Below, in pieces: positions 9,154 to 15,211 of a stretch of 15,211 nt of DNA. Below the pieces are notes generated by a model. The model was not told where the DNA came from. It did no database searches and saw nothing but the letters and a program-made list of their open reading frames with translations. The stretch's first letter is position 1; every line of letters starts with the position of its first letter. The stretch is from an uncultured Chromatiaceae bacterium. GTDB lineage: Bacteria > Pseudomonadota > Gammaproteobacteria > Enterobacterales > Alteromonadaceae. The position numbers and the translations under genes were made by a program. Where the stretch lies: positions 1 through 15,211 of the forward strand of contig CAMLNG010000033.1 in the NCBI GenBank assembly GCA_946481195.1, given 5' to 3'.

Positions 9154-10044
9154 ATGCAAGTCCGGGATTTTCTGCGTCTATTGCTGCTTGCTGCAATTTG
9201 GGGCGCATCGTTTTTATTTATCCGTCTGGCGGTGCCTGCCTTTGGTCCGGCGCCCTTGATGGCAGGCCGCGTTGGGCTGGCGGCATTGTTTCTGGCTGTC
9301 ATGGCTTGGTTGTGGCGCAAACCATTATGGCTCAGTGGCAACATCCGGCATTATCTGATCCTGGGTTTAATCAATTCCGCCTTGCCATTTTTGTTGTTTG
9401 CTTACGCGGCAAATTGGCTGACCGCGTCTGTGTTGTCAGTATTAAACGCAACAGCCCCAATTTGGGGGGCAGTGCTTGGTGTGTTGTTTTTCCGCCAGCC
9501 GCTCAGTCTGAAATTAGTCTGCGGTTTGCTGCTTGGCGTGAGTGGCGTCGCAATTCTGGTAGGTTTTGATGCAGTAGTGTTACAACCCAATGCTGTTGTG
9601 GCGATTGCGGCTGCTGCCGGCGCTGCCTGCTGTTATGGTTTAGCCACGCACTACACCCGCCGTGCCGCTGCGGTTGAACCTTTTGCCAATGCGCATGGCA
9701 GCATGTGGGCAGCGTTTTGCTGGCTGTTGCCACTGGCATTACTGCAACCACCGGCGACTGTACCGAGTCTGCTGCAGGGGATCGCTTTATTGTTGCTCGG
9801 CGTGTTGTGCACTGGCATTGCCTATCTGCTGTACTTTGCCTTAGTTCGTGATATCGGGGCTACTCCCACCCTGACAGTGACTTTTTTAATCCCGGTGTTT
9901 GGGGTCTGCTGGGGAGCATTATTTTTAGGTGAAACAGTTGGCTGGCACACTTTAGCCGGAGCTTTAACTGTGCTGTGCGGGACTGCATTGGTCACCGGAT
10001 TTTCGCTGTCGAACTTATGGCGGCAAAAACAGTCGAACGGCTAA
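9154..10044 (+). CDS. EamA/DMT-family transporter
   Basis: A 296-residue, very hydrophobic protein with about ten transmembrane segments arranged as two EamA repeats. The first runs from LLLAAIWGASFLFIRLAVPAF-like helix one, which carries the typical WGxxFxxxR pattern, to about residue 140. The second runs from AIAAAAGAACCYGLATHYTRR to the end. Near the end, TPTLTVTFLIPVFGVCWGALFLGE is the standard P-V-x-x-x-x-G-x-x-x-x-x-E pattern of this family. Members export amino acids or other small metabolites across the inner membrane; the substrate cannot be told from sequence. The gene begins 24 bases after dcd with a weak ribosome-binding site, so it may be read from the apbC-dcd transcript. No terminator is visible between it and dcd. 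Confidence 0.88.
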   Translation: MQVRDFLRLLLLAAIWGASFLFIRLAVPAFGPAPLMAGRVGLAALFLAVMAWLWRKPLWLSGNIRHYLILGLINSALPFLLFAYAANWLTASVLSVLNATAPIWGAVLGVLFFRQPLSLKLVCGLLLGVSGVAILVGFDAVVLQPNAVVAIAAAAGAACCYGLATHYTRRAAAVEPFANAHGSMWAAFCWLLPLALLQPPATVPSLLQGIALLLLGVLCTGIAYLLYFALVRDIGATPTLTVTFLIPVFGVCWGALFLGETVGWHTLAGALTVLCGTALVTGFSLSNLWRQKQSNG

Positions 10045-10050
10045 ACTTCT

Positions 10051-10069
10051 ATTCAGAAGCGATTCAGAA
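10051..10069. repeat. Short direct repeat upstream of the DUF3300 gene
   Basis: ATTCAGAA occurs at 10051-10058 and again at 10062-10069, an 11-base period, roughly one helical turn. It lies in the 113-base gap between the EamA gene and the DUF3300 gene, upstream of a weak -35-like TAGACA (10095-10100). The spacing is what a regulator binding one face of the helix would need, but two 8-mers may also be chance. Confidence 0.35.
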
Positions 10070-10157
10070 ACAACGGCATATAACTGAGTTATCGTAGACA
10101 AGTTGTAACAGCTACCCGTGATAAATATGCTGCCTCAGCTGCAGCAAGGAGCCAAAA

Positions 10158-11906
10158 ATGTCGTGCCGCGTGCCGTTTTTATCTGCCATTACTCTTGCGT
10201 TAGTGACTCAGTTCCCGGCTGTTGCGGCAGATAAACAGGCTGCAGCCAAGGCGACACAGCAACTGAGTCAACCCGCTGCCAGTACTACAAAACCCCAGGC
10301 AGCGGCAAAAAAACAGTTTTCTCAGGCTGAATTAGACCAAATGCTGGCCCCGGTGGCGCTATACCCGGACACAGTGTTATCGCACGTTTTAATCGCGGCG
10401 ACTTATCCGCTGGAAATCATCAAAGCCACCCGTTGGTTGTCAGCCAAGCCTGGTATGACTTCAGAACAGGCCTTAAAAGCGGCAGAAAACGAATCCTGGG
10501 ACCCAAGCGTGCGGGCGTTGGTCGCGTTTCCGCCGTTGCTGACCAAGATGAACAACGAACTGGACTGGACGCAAAAACTTGGTGACGCCTTTTTAGTACA
10601 GGAAAAGCAGGTGATGGCGACAGTGCAGAAACTGCGCGAAAAAGCGTATACCGCTGGCAATCTGCAAAATCAGGAACATATCCGGGTTGAGCGCAAAGAA
10701 AAAGTCATAGTCATTGAGCCGGCACGACCTGAAGTGATTTATGTTCCAGTCTATGACACGCGTGTGGTGTATGGCGACTGGTGGTGGCGCTCTTACCCTC
10801 CAGTGCACTGGCCATACCCGACCGGATATCGCAGCCACGCTTCTTTTTATTGGGGAGCCGGCGTGCAAGTTGCACCGAATTTTTATTTCTCCACCTTTTA
10901 CTGGCCACGCAATGAAATCGTCGTGATCCACCATCACGATTATCGCCCGCGGCACTATTACCGCAGTCATGATATCTACGAACACGAAGAGCGCCGGCAC
11001 TGGCGGCATAATCCGCAGCACCGGCACGGTGTGGTGTATCAGGCTGGCTATGAACCAGTGCGTGAGACTCGCGGTGAGACCTGGCGCTATGAAGATCAAG
11101 GCGAACGCCGGCGTTGGGCGGCAGAAAAACGGCAGGACAATAATGTTGCCATGCCGGGTGACCAACAAATTATCGCGCAGCCAGATCCCGATTTGGATCA
11201 ATTGCGCCGGCAGCAACAGGAACGCGACCAGGTGTTTGCCCAGCCAGTCAATGAATTAACGCCGCAGACTGAGCCTGTAGCCGTGACACCGGATCAGGGC
11301 GATGTGGCTGCTCCAGTGCAGCCGGTCGCTGAGACGGTCGAGAACAATAAAGATGGTGTTATTGAGCAACCGGTGTTTGAGCAGCCGGTGCATGAAACAT
11401 CGGTGACCGAGATACCAGCGCCGGTTGATCAAATTGGTTCACCAGAACAAATCACGACGCCAGAAGCGACACCAGAAATAGTGCCACAACCTGAGCCGCA
11501 ACCGGTGTTTGAACAACCGCAGCCGGTGGAGCCAATGCCGGAGCCGGTGACAGAGCAACCGATCACGGAGCTACCGGTGTACCAGCAACCTGAACCTGTA
11601 CAACAGCCTGAACCTGTGTACCAGCAGCCAGAGCCTGTTTATCAGCAACCAGAACCGGTATACCAGCAACCAGAGCCGGTATACCAACAGCCTGAGCCTG
11701 TGTATCAGCAGCCTGAGCCTGTGTACCAGCAGCCAGAACCTGTATACCAGCAGCCTGAGCCTGTGTACCAGCAGCCAGAACCTGTATACCAGCAACCGGA
11801 GCCTGTGTACCAGCAGCCAGAACCTGTATACCAGCAACCGGAGCCTGTGTATCAACAGCCAGAGCCGGTAAGTCAACCGGTGATAGAACAAAGCGGTATT
11901 CAATAA
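10158..11906 (+). CDS. Secreted DUF3300 protein with C-terminal YQQPEPV repeats
   Basis: 582 residues. The N-terminus is a Sec signal peptide (FLSAITLALVTQFPAVA, cleavage near residue 23), followed by an Ala/Gln/Lys-rich linker. The DUF3300 domain begins near residue 54 (FSQAELDQMLAPVALYPDTV) and continues with WLSAKPGMTSEQALKAAENE and VIVIEPARPEVIYVPVYDTR. After that comes a Trp/Tyr/Pro-rich part and a stretch at 258-290 with ten histidines. Residues from about 350 on are Pro/Glu/Gln-rich and end in 14 tandem YQQPEPV-type units (475-571) and a short tail, SQPVIEQSGIQ. I know no assigned function for DUF3300. Location should be periplasmic or envelope. The ATG is preceded by AAGGAG at 10146-10151. 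A terminator follows the stop, so it is probably monocistronic. Confidence 0.9.
   Translation: MSCRVPFLSAITLALVTQFPAVAADKQAAAKATQQLSQPAASTTKPQAAAKKQFSQAELDQMLAPVALYPDTVLSHVLIAATYPLEIIKATRWLSAKPGMTSEQALKAAENESWDPSVRALVAFPPLLTKMNNELDWTQKLGDAFLVQEKQVMATVQKLREKAYTAGNLQNQEHIRVERKEKVIVIEPARPEVIYVPVYDTRVVYGDWWWRSYPPVHWPYPTGYRSHASFYWGAGVQVAPNFYFSTFYWPRNEIVVIHHHDYRPRHYYRSHDIYEHEERRHWRHNPQHRHGVVYQAGYEPVRETRGETWRYEDQGERRRWAAEKRQDNNVAMPGDQQIIAQPDPDLDQLRRQQQERDQVFAQPVNELTPQTEPVAVTPDQGDVAAPVQPVAETVENNKDGVIEQPVFEQPVHETSVTEIPAPVDQIGSPEQITTPEATPEIVPQPEPQPVFEQPQPVEPMPEPVTEQPITELPVYQQPEPVQQPEPVYQQPEPVYQQPEPVYQQPEPVYQQPEPVYQQPEPVYQQPEPVYQQPEPVYQQPEPVYQQPEPVYQQPEPVYQQPEPVYQQPEPVSQPVIEQSGIQ
11580..11870 (+). repeat. 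In-frame 21-base tandem repeat, 14 units
   Basis: Thirteen 21-base units encode YQQPEPV, and one 18-base unit (11601-11618, the second) encodes QQPEPV without the Tyr. Units differ at silent third positions (CAG/CAA, CCT/CCA/CCG, GAA/GAG, GTA/GTG), so the array is old overall. However, the two-unit block at 11766-11807 is identical base for base to 11808-11849, and 11724-11765 is close to both, which points to a more recent 42-base duplication. Gain or loss of units would keep the reading frame. Confidence 0.95.
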
Positions 11907-11915
11907 CAAATGTCG

Positions 11916-11943
11916 GGCAGCCAGCGGGCTGCCTGGTTTTTTT
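11916..11943 (+). terminator. Rho-independent terminator of the DUF3300 gene
   Basis: GGCAGCC (11916-11922) pairs with GGCTGCC (11927-11933) around AGCG, followed by TGG and seven T's (11937-11943). It lies 10 bases after the DUF3300 stop and ends only 11 bases before the chosen start of the next gene, so that gene's transcript must come from read-through or a start within this stretch. Confidence 0.88.
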
Positions 11944-11954
11944 CGGGAGAAATT

Positions 11955-12530
11955 ATGCAGTTATATGGGTCTACTTCTTCACCATTTGTCCGTCGCCTGC
12001 GGTTGTTGTTAGCCAACCGGCCACATGAGTTTATCAGCCTGAATATTTTTGAATCGGCCGACCGCGAGCGGCTGATTGCCCTGAATCCGACGCGTAAAGT
12101 CCCAATGTTGGCCGACGGCGAGCAGGTAGTGTTTGATTCGGGTGTTATTTATCGTTACCTGACACAAAAATTCGCATTAAGCCCATTAAGCTGGTCGCAA
12201 GAGAATTTGCTGACCATCATCAATGCGGCAAATGACTCGCTGGTCGAGTTGCTGCTGTGTAAACGCTCAGGTTTTGATGTCCGGGACAACAAATTATTTT
12301 TTAACCTGCAACACGAGCGCGTGCAGGCAACGCTGAAGATTTTGAATAGCAAAGCCGCGGCCGGTGAATTTCAGCAGTGGGATTATCTGGCCATGAGCCT
12401 GTATTGCCTGGTCGACTGGATTTGTTTCCGGGAGCTGGTGGATATGCAACCATTCGGCGCTTTATTGCAGTTTAAAATTGCTCATCAGGAAGAGCTTGGG
12501 GTAGCGGAGACTGATCCGCGTTTGGGTTAA
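11955..12530 (+). CDS. Glutathione S-transferase-like protein
   Basis: 191 residues. The thioredoxin-fold N-terminal domain starts MQLYGSTSSPFVRRLRLLL, with the catalytic-type serine in SSPFVRR (S8/S9). The cis-proline motif KVPML (V49-P50) and the glutathione-contacting D61-S62 in VFDSGVIYRYL follow. A helical C-terminal domain follows. The overall pattern resembles YibF/YfcG-type bacterial GSTs or SspA-like proteins; the substrate is unknown. I start at 11955, where GGGAGA (11945-11950) precedes the ATG. The in-frame ATG at 11910 would put the DUF3300 terminator inside the gene and add 15 residues that do not fit the fold. The gene ends in a strong terminator shared with the convergent ABC exporter. 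Confidence 0.87.
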   Translation: MQLYGSTSSPFVRRLRLLLANRPHEFISLNIFESADRERLIALNPTRKVPMLADGEQVVFDSGVIYRYLTQKFALSPLSWSQENLLTIINAANDSLVELLLCKRSGFDVRDNKLFFNLQHERVQATLKILNSKAAAGEFQQWDYLAMSLYCLVDWICFRELVDMQPFGALLQFKIAHQEELGVAETDPRLG

Positions 12531-12541
12531 TCAGAACGCGT

Positions 12542-12578
12542 AAGAACAAGGGCTGCAGTTGCAGCCCTTGTTCTTTTT
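12542..12578. terminator. Bidirectional hairpin terminator between GST-like and ABC exporter genes
   Basis: A 15-bp perfect stem, AAGAACAAGGGCTGC (12542-12556) with GCAGCCCTTGTTCTT (12561-12575), with a four-base loop and TTT continuing on the + strand. It lies 11 bases after the GST-like stop and 25 bases after the ABC exporter stop on the other strand. The + strand T run (12574-12578) is good. On the - strand the tail is poorer in U, so termination there is less certain. Confidence 0.85.
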
Positions 12579-12602
12579 ATAAACCCGGTTTCTGCGCCAA
12601 GA

Positions 12603-14435
12603 TTAGTCCAGACCGATAAAACCACCGGTCTGATGTGCCCATAACTGCGCGTAGATACCACCTTTTGCAATCAGCTCCTGATGGCTGCCTTGCTCCACAA
12701 TAGCGCCCTGATCCAACACAATCAGCCGGTCCATTGCCGCGATAGTCGACAGTCGGTGCGCGATCGCAATCACGGTTTTGCCGGCCATCAGCCGGTTCAG
12801 GCTGTGCTGAATGGCCGCCTCAACTTCGGAATCCAGTGCGGAAGTTGCTTCATCCAGAATTAAAATCGGCGCGTTTTTCAGTAACACCCGTGCAATTGCA
12901 ATCCGTTGGCGCTGACCACCGGACAACTTCACGCCGCGCTCGCCGACTTGTGCGTCCAGACCCTGATTACCGCGGGGGTCACTCAATTCACTGATAAACT
13001 GATCAGCTTCAGCTGCTTTGACGGCAGCCAACAGCTCGGCCTCACTGGCATCCGGCTTGCCGTACAGAATATTTTCCCGCACTGTGCGATGCAGCAGTGA
13101 AGTGTCCTGCGTTACCATGGCAATCTGTGCGCGCAGGCTTTCTTGTTTTACGTCGCGGATATTTTGCCCGTCAATGCGGATCTGGCCAGTTTCCAGATCG
13201 TAGAAGCGCAGCAGCAGATTGACCAGCGTGGACTTACCGGCACCGCTGCGGCCAACCAGACCCACTTTTTCACCCGGTTTGATATTTAAATCCAGCTGTT
13301 GCAACACTTGCCGCCCTTGACTGGCGTACTGAAAGCTCACCTGATCAAAATGAATGCCGCCACCTGTGACCTGTAAAGGTGTTGCTGTGGGGCTGTCGAG
13401 TACTTGTTGGGGTTGTGCCAGCGTGGTGATGCCGTCGGCTACTGTGCCGATGTTTTCAAACAAGCTGCTGACTTCCCACATGATCCACTGTGACATGCCG
13501 TTTAATCGCAGCGACAAACTGACCGCAATCGCAATTGCGCCGACGCTGACCGCCTGTGCCATCCAGAGCCAAATCGACAAAGCCCCGATAGAAAACACCA
13601 GCAAATAATTCAGTGCCTGCACGCTGAAACTTAACCAGGTGACCAGACGCATTTGCTCGTACACCGGATTTAGGAAACGCGACATGCTGTCTTTGGCATA
13701 ATCGGCTTCGCGGCTGGTATGCGAAAATAACTTAATAGTATTGATATTGGTGTAGCTGTCGACAATACGGCCGGTCATATCTGAGCGGGCGTCGGCCTGG
13801 CGGCTCGCCACATCTTTTAAGCGCGGAATAAAATAGCATTGCAGACAAATATAAAGCGCGAGCCAGACCAATAAAGGCAATACCAGGCGCCAGTCCGCGT
13901 CAAATACCAGATACAACATAGTGCTGAAATACACCAGCACATAGACCATGACGTCGAGCAGCTTAGTCGCGGTTTCACGCACTGCGAGGGCAGTCTGCAT
14001 CACTTTGGTCGCGATACGGCCGGCAAAATCATTCTGATAAAAACTGACACTTTGTTTCAGTAAATAACGATGCGCCTGCCAGCGGATCGACATTGGATAA
14101 TTGCCAAGCAAGGTCTGGTGCAACACGGCGGAGTGGATGAGCACCAGCAGTGGCATACCGACGGCCGTTAACAGCCCCATGCGGATCAACGTGTCCTGTT
14201 CGGTTTGCCATAACGTCGCCGGGTCTTTTTGTACCAGCCAGTCGACTAATTGCCCCATAAAGCCAAACAGGGACACTTCCAGCATGGCCAGCAATGCGGT
14301 GAGAATTGCCATGACCGCCAAAGGAATTTCCATGCCTTTGCTGTAGTGGCGACAAAACGCATACAAGCCCTTTGGTGGCTGTGTCGGTTCTTGCGGCGGG
14401 AATGGATTGGTTAATTTTTCGAAAAACTGCAGCAT
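12603..14435 (-). CDS. ABC exporter, fused membrane and ATPase domains (type IV half-transporter)
   Basis: 610 residues from the chosen ATG. Residues about 1-35 are a soluble lead, followed by a six-helix transmembrane domain to about residue 330 (first helix IPLAVMAILTALLAMLEVSL). The nucleotide-binding domain is intact: Walker A GRSGAGKST at 395-403, Q-loop in MVTQDTSLLH, signature LSGGQ at 504-508, Walker B ILILDE ending at D528-E529, D-loop SALD and H-loop H560. It is an MsbA/multidrug-type half-transporter that should work as a dimer exporting a lipid, peptide or drug; the substrate is unknown. I prefer the ATG at 14435, with AGAGG 6 bases upstream, over 14459, which lacks a ribosome-binding site. 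It follows ltaE on the same strand after 38 bases and is probably its operon partner. The leader can fold into two alternative hairpins. Confidence 0.9.
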   Translation of the reverse strand: MLQFFEKLTNPFPPQEPTQPPKGLYAFCRHYSKGMEIPLAVMAILTALLAMLEVSLFGFMGQLVDWLVQKDPATLWQTEQDTLIRMGLLTAVGMPLLVLIHSAVLHQTLLGNYPMSIRWQAHRYLLKQSVSFYQNDFAGRIATKVMQTALAVRETATKLLDVMVYVLVYFSTMLYLVFDADWRLVLPLLVWLALYICLQCYFIPRLKDVASRQADARSDMTGRIVDSYTNINTIKLFSHTSREADYAKDSMSRFLNPVYEQMRLVTWLSFSVQALNYLLVFSIGALSIWLWMAQAVSVGAIAIAVSLSLRLNGMSQWIMWEVSSLFENIGTVADGITTLAQPQQVLDSPTATPLQVTGGGIHFDQVSFQYASQGRQVLQQLDLNIKPGEKVGLVGRSGAGKSTLVNLLLRFYDLETGQIRIDGQNIRDVKQESLRAQIAMVTQDTSLLHRTVRENILYGKPDASEAELLAAVKAAEADQFISELSDPRGNQGLDAQVGERGVKLSGGQRQRIAIARVLLKNAPILILDEATSALDSEVEAAIQHSLNRLMAGKTVIAIAHRLSTIAAMDRLIVLDQGAIVEQGSHQELIAKGGIYAQLWAHQTGGFIGLD

Positions 14436-14472
14436 GGCAGACCTCTGTATGTCTGCCATCGCAGCGGCAGAC
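14436..14472 (-). promoter_or_regulatory. Alternative-hairpin leader over the ABC exporter ribosome-binding site
   Basis: On the - strand three 7-base arms follow each other with 8-base gaps: GTCTGCC (14472-14466), GGCAGAC (14457-14451) and GTCTGCC (14442-14436). The middle arm can pair perfectly with either outer arm, but not both at once. Pairing with the last arm ends right at the ATG and puts the AGAGG (14446-14442) in the loop and stem base. Pairing with the first arm leaves that site free. The first arm lies one base after the ltaE stop codon. Function as a switch is inferred. Confidence 0.5.
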
Positions 14473-14473
14473 G

Positions 14474-15211
14474 TTAATAACGGCGCAATATATCCCGGCT
14501 ACAGCTCAGCATGGCCTGTATTTGCGGCAAAGTGATATCCAGATGAGTCACTAAACGGATGCGGGATTTCGTCTGTCCGGCCTGTTGATACACACTACTG
14601 GTCAGCCGGACCTGATGTTTGCCTAATTCTGCCACAAAATGGCTGGCAAGCGCAGCGTCCACGTCACAGAAAATGATGTTCGTTTGCGGCATTTGCAGTG
14701 AAAACTGAGTTTCCAAACCGGTATCCCGGACTATCTGCTGCAGGCCGCTTGCCAGTAGCTGCGCATGCTGATGATCGTCCTGCAGACGGTGGACATGATG
14801 TTGCAACGCATATAAACCGGCTGCAGCCAGACTACCGGCCTGGCGCATGCCACCACCGAGCATCTTACGTACCCGGCGCGCTTTGGCAATGAACTCTCGA
14901 CTGCCTAATAACAATGACCCGACAGGGGCGCCGAGACCTTTGGATAAACACACAGAAATCGAATCGTAACCGCTGACTAACTGCCGGGCGACCTGGTAAG
15001 GATCTACCTGCGTCGCGCTCGCAATCGCGACTGCGGCATTAAAAATCCTTGCGCCGTCGATATGACAGGATAACTGATTGGCTTTTGCCAAAGCCGCCAT
15101 CTGCGCCATATAGTCCAGGCTCAGCACCTGGCCACCGGTGGTATTTTCAATCACCAGCAGGCGGGTGCGGGCAAAATGCGGGTCGTCTGGTTTAATTGCC
15201 GCCACGACGTC
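14474..15211 (-). CDS. ltaE: Low-specificity L-threonine aldolase, 5' end beyond the window
   Basis: The visible 245 residues are the C-terminal three quarters of a protein that in E. coli has 333; the frame is open to the window edge, so the start is outside. It is a fold-type I PLP enzyme that splits L-threonine and L-allo-threonine to glycine and acetaldehyde. Recognisable parts are AAIKPDDPHFARTRLLVIENT, the HIDGARIFNAAVA segment with the aspartate that contacts the PLP ring nitrogen, and SVCLSKGLGAPVGS with the Schiff-base lysine. The RKMLGGGMRQAGSLAAAGLYAL helix follows. The protein ends in ILRRY and TAA. The ABC exporter starts 38 bases later on the same strand, suggesting co-transcription. 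Confidence 0.94.
   Translation of the reverse strand, partial: DVVAAIKPDDPHFARTRLLVIENTTGGQVLSLDYMAQMAALAKANQLSCHIDGARIFNAAVAIASATQVDPYQVARQLVSGYDSISVCLSKGLGAPVGSLLLGSREFIAKARRVRKMLGGGMRQAGSLAAAGLYALQHHVHRLQDDHQHAQLLASGLQQIVRDTGLETQFSLQMPQTNIIFCDVDAALASHFVAELGKHQVRLTSSVYQQAGQTKSRIRLVTHLDITLPQIQAMLSCSRDILRRY

Noticed and set aside
10593..11216. 207-residue open frame on the - strand inside the DUF3300 gene
   Set aside because: Antisense to a well-supported gene, with no recognisable domain and no ribosome-binding site; it is explained by base composition.
11580..11870. Regular short repeats that could suggest a CRISPR array
   Set aside because: Units are contiguous with no spacers, are in frame with a coding gene, and no cas genes are present.
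11571..11909. 112-residue open frame on the - strand through the tandem repeat, with its own heptad pattern
   Set aside because: It is a mirror of the 21-base repeat: the unit simply has no stop in that frame. There is no ribosome-binding site or family match, and the + strand frame has a signal peptide and a known domain.
11910..11954. Upstream ATG giving a longer GST-like protein
   Set aside because: The segment contains the DUF3300 terminator, and the ATG at 11955 has a good GGGAGA site and the expected first beta strand.
14436..14459. Upstream ATG adding eight residues to the ABC exporter
   Set aside because: No ribosome-binding site precedes it, it falls in the hairpin region, and the ATG at 14435 has AGAGG at proper spacing.

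Overview
The window is about 15.2 kb of ordinary, densely packed gammaproteobacterial chromosome. Protein sequences (Dcd, MetG, RlmI, ApbC, YceI) resemble Enterobacteria/Alteromonadales homologues. The G+C content looks moderate (roughly low 50s %, not computed), and a DUF3300 protein and a YcaD-like MFS carrier sit among housekeeping genes. This suggests an Alteromonadales-type or Rheinheimera-like bacterium; the genus is an inference. No rRNA, tRNA, IS element, prophage, CRISPR array or origin was seen, and no gap between genes exceeds about 210 bases.

Layout. (1) 1-1442: the 3' end of a YjiH-type membrane protein (+) meets a YceI periplasmic protein (-) at a bidirectional terminator. (2) 1443-5157: rlmI (-) is divergent from a zinc-free quinone oxidoreductase (+). 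The oxidoreductase overlaps a convergent MFS transporter (-) by 4 bases, and a strong inverted repeat lies just inside its coding end. (3) 5248-10044: metG (-) with its own terminator is divergent from a compact + strand run of apbC, dcd and an EamA exporter; apbC and dcd are one base apart. (4) 10158-12530: a secreted DUF3300 protein ends in 14 tandem YQQPEPV-type units and is followed by a terminator and a small glutathione-S-transferase-like gene. (5) 12603-15211: a - strand pair, ltaE (cut by the window edge) followed by a fused ABC exporter. The 38-base gap between them carries three evenly spaced arms that can form two mutually exclusive hairpins.

Most genes are housekeeping: translation (metG, rlmI), Fe-S cluster delivery (apbC), pyrimidine nucleotide supply (dcd), amino-acid metabolism (ltaE), plus envelope and transport functions. 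I see no obvious new multi-gene system. The least explained items are the repeat-tailed, His/aromatic-rich DUF3300 protein, the paired-hairpin leader of the ABC exporter, and the palindrome at the overlapping convergent ends.
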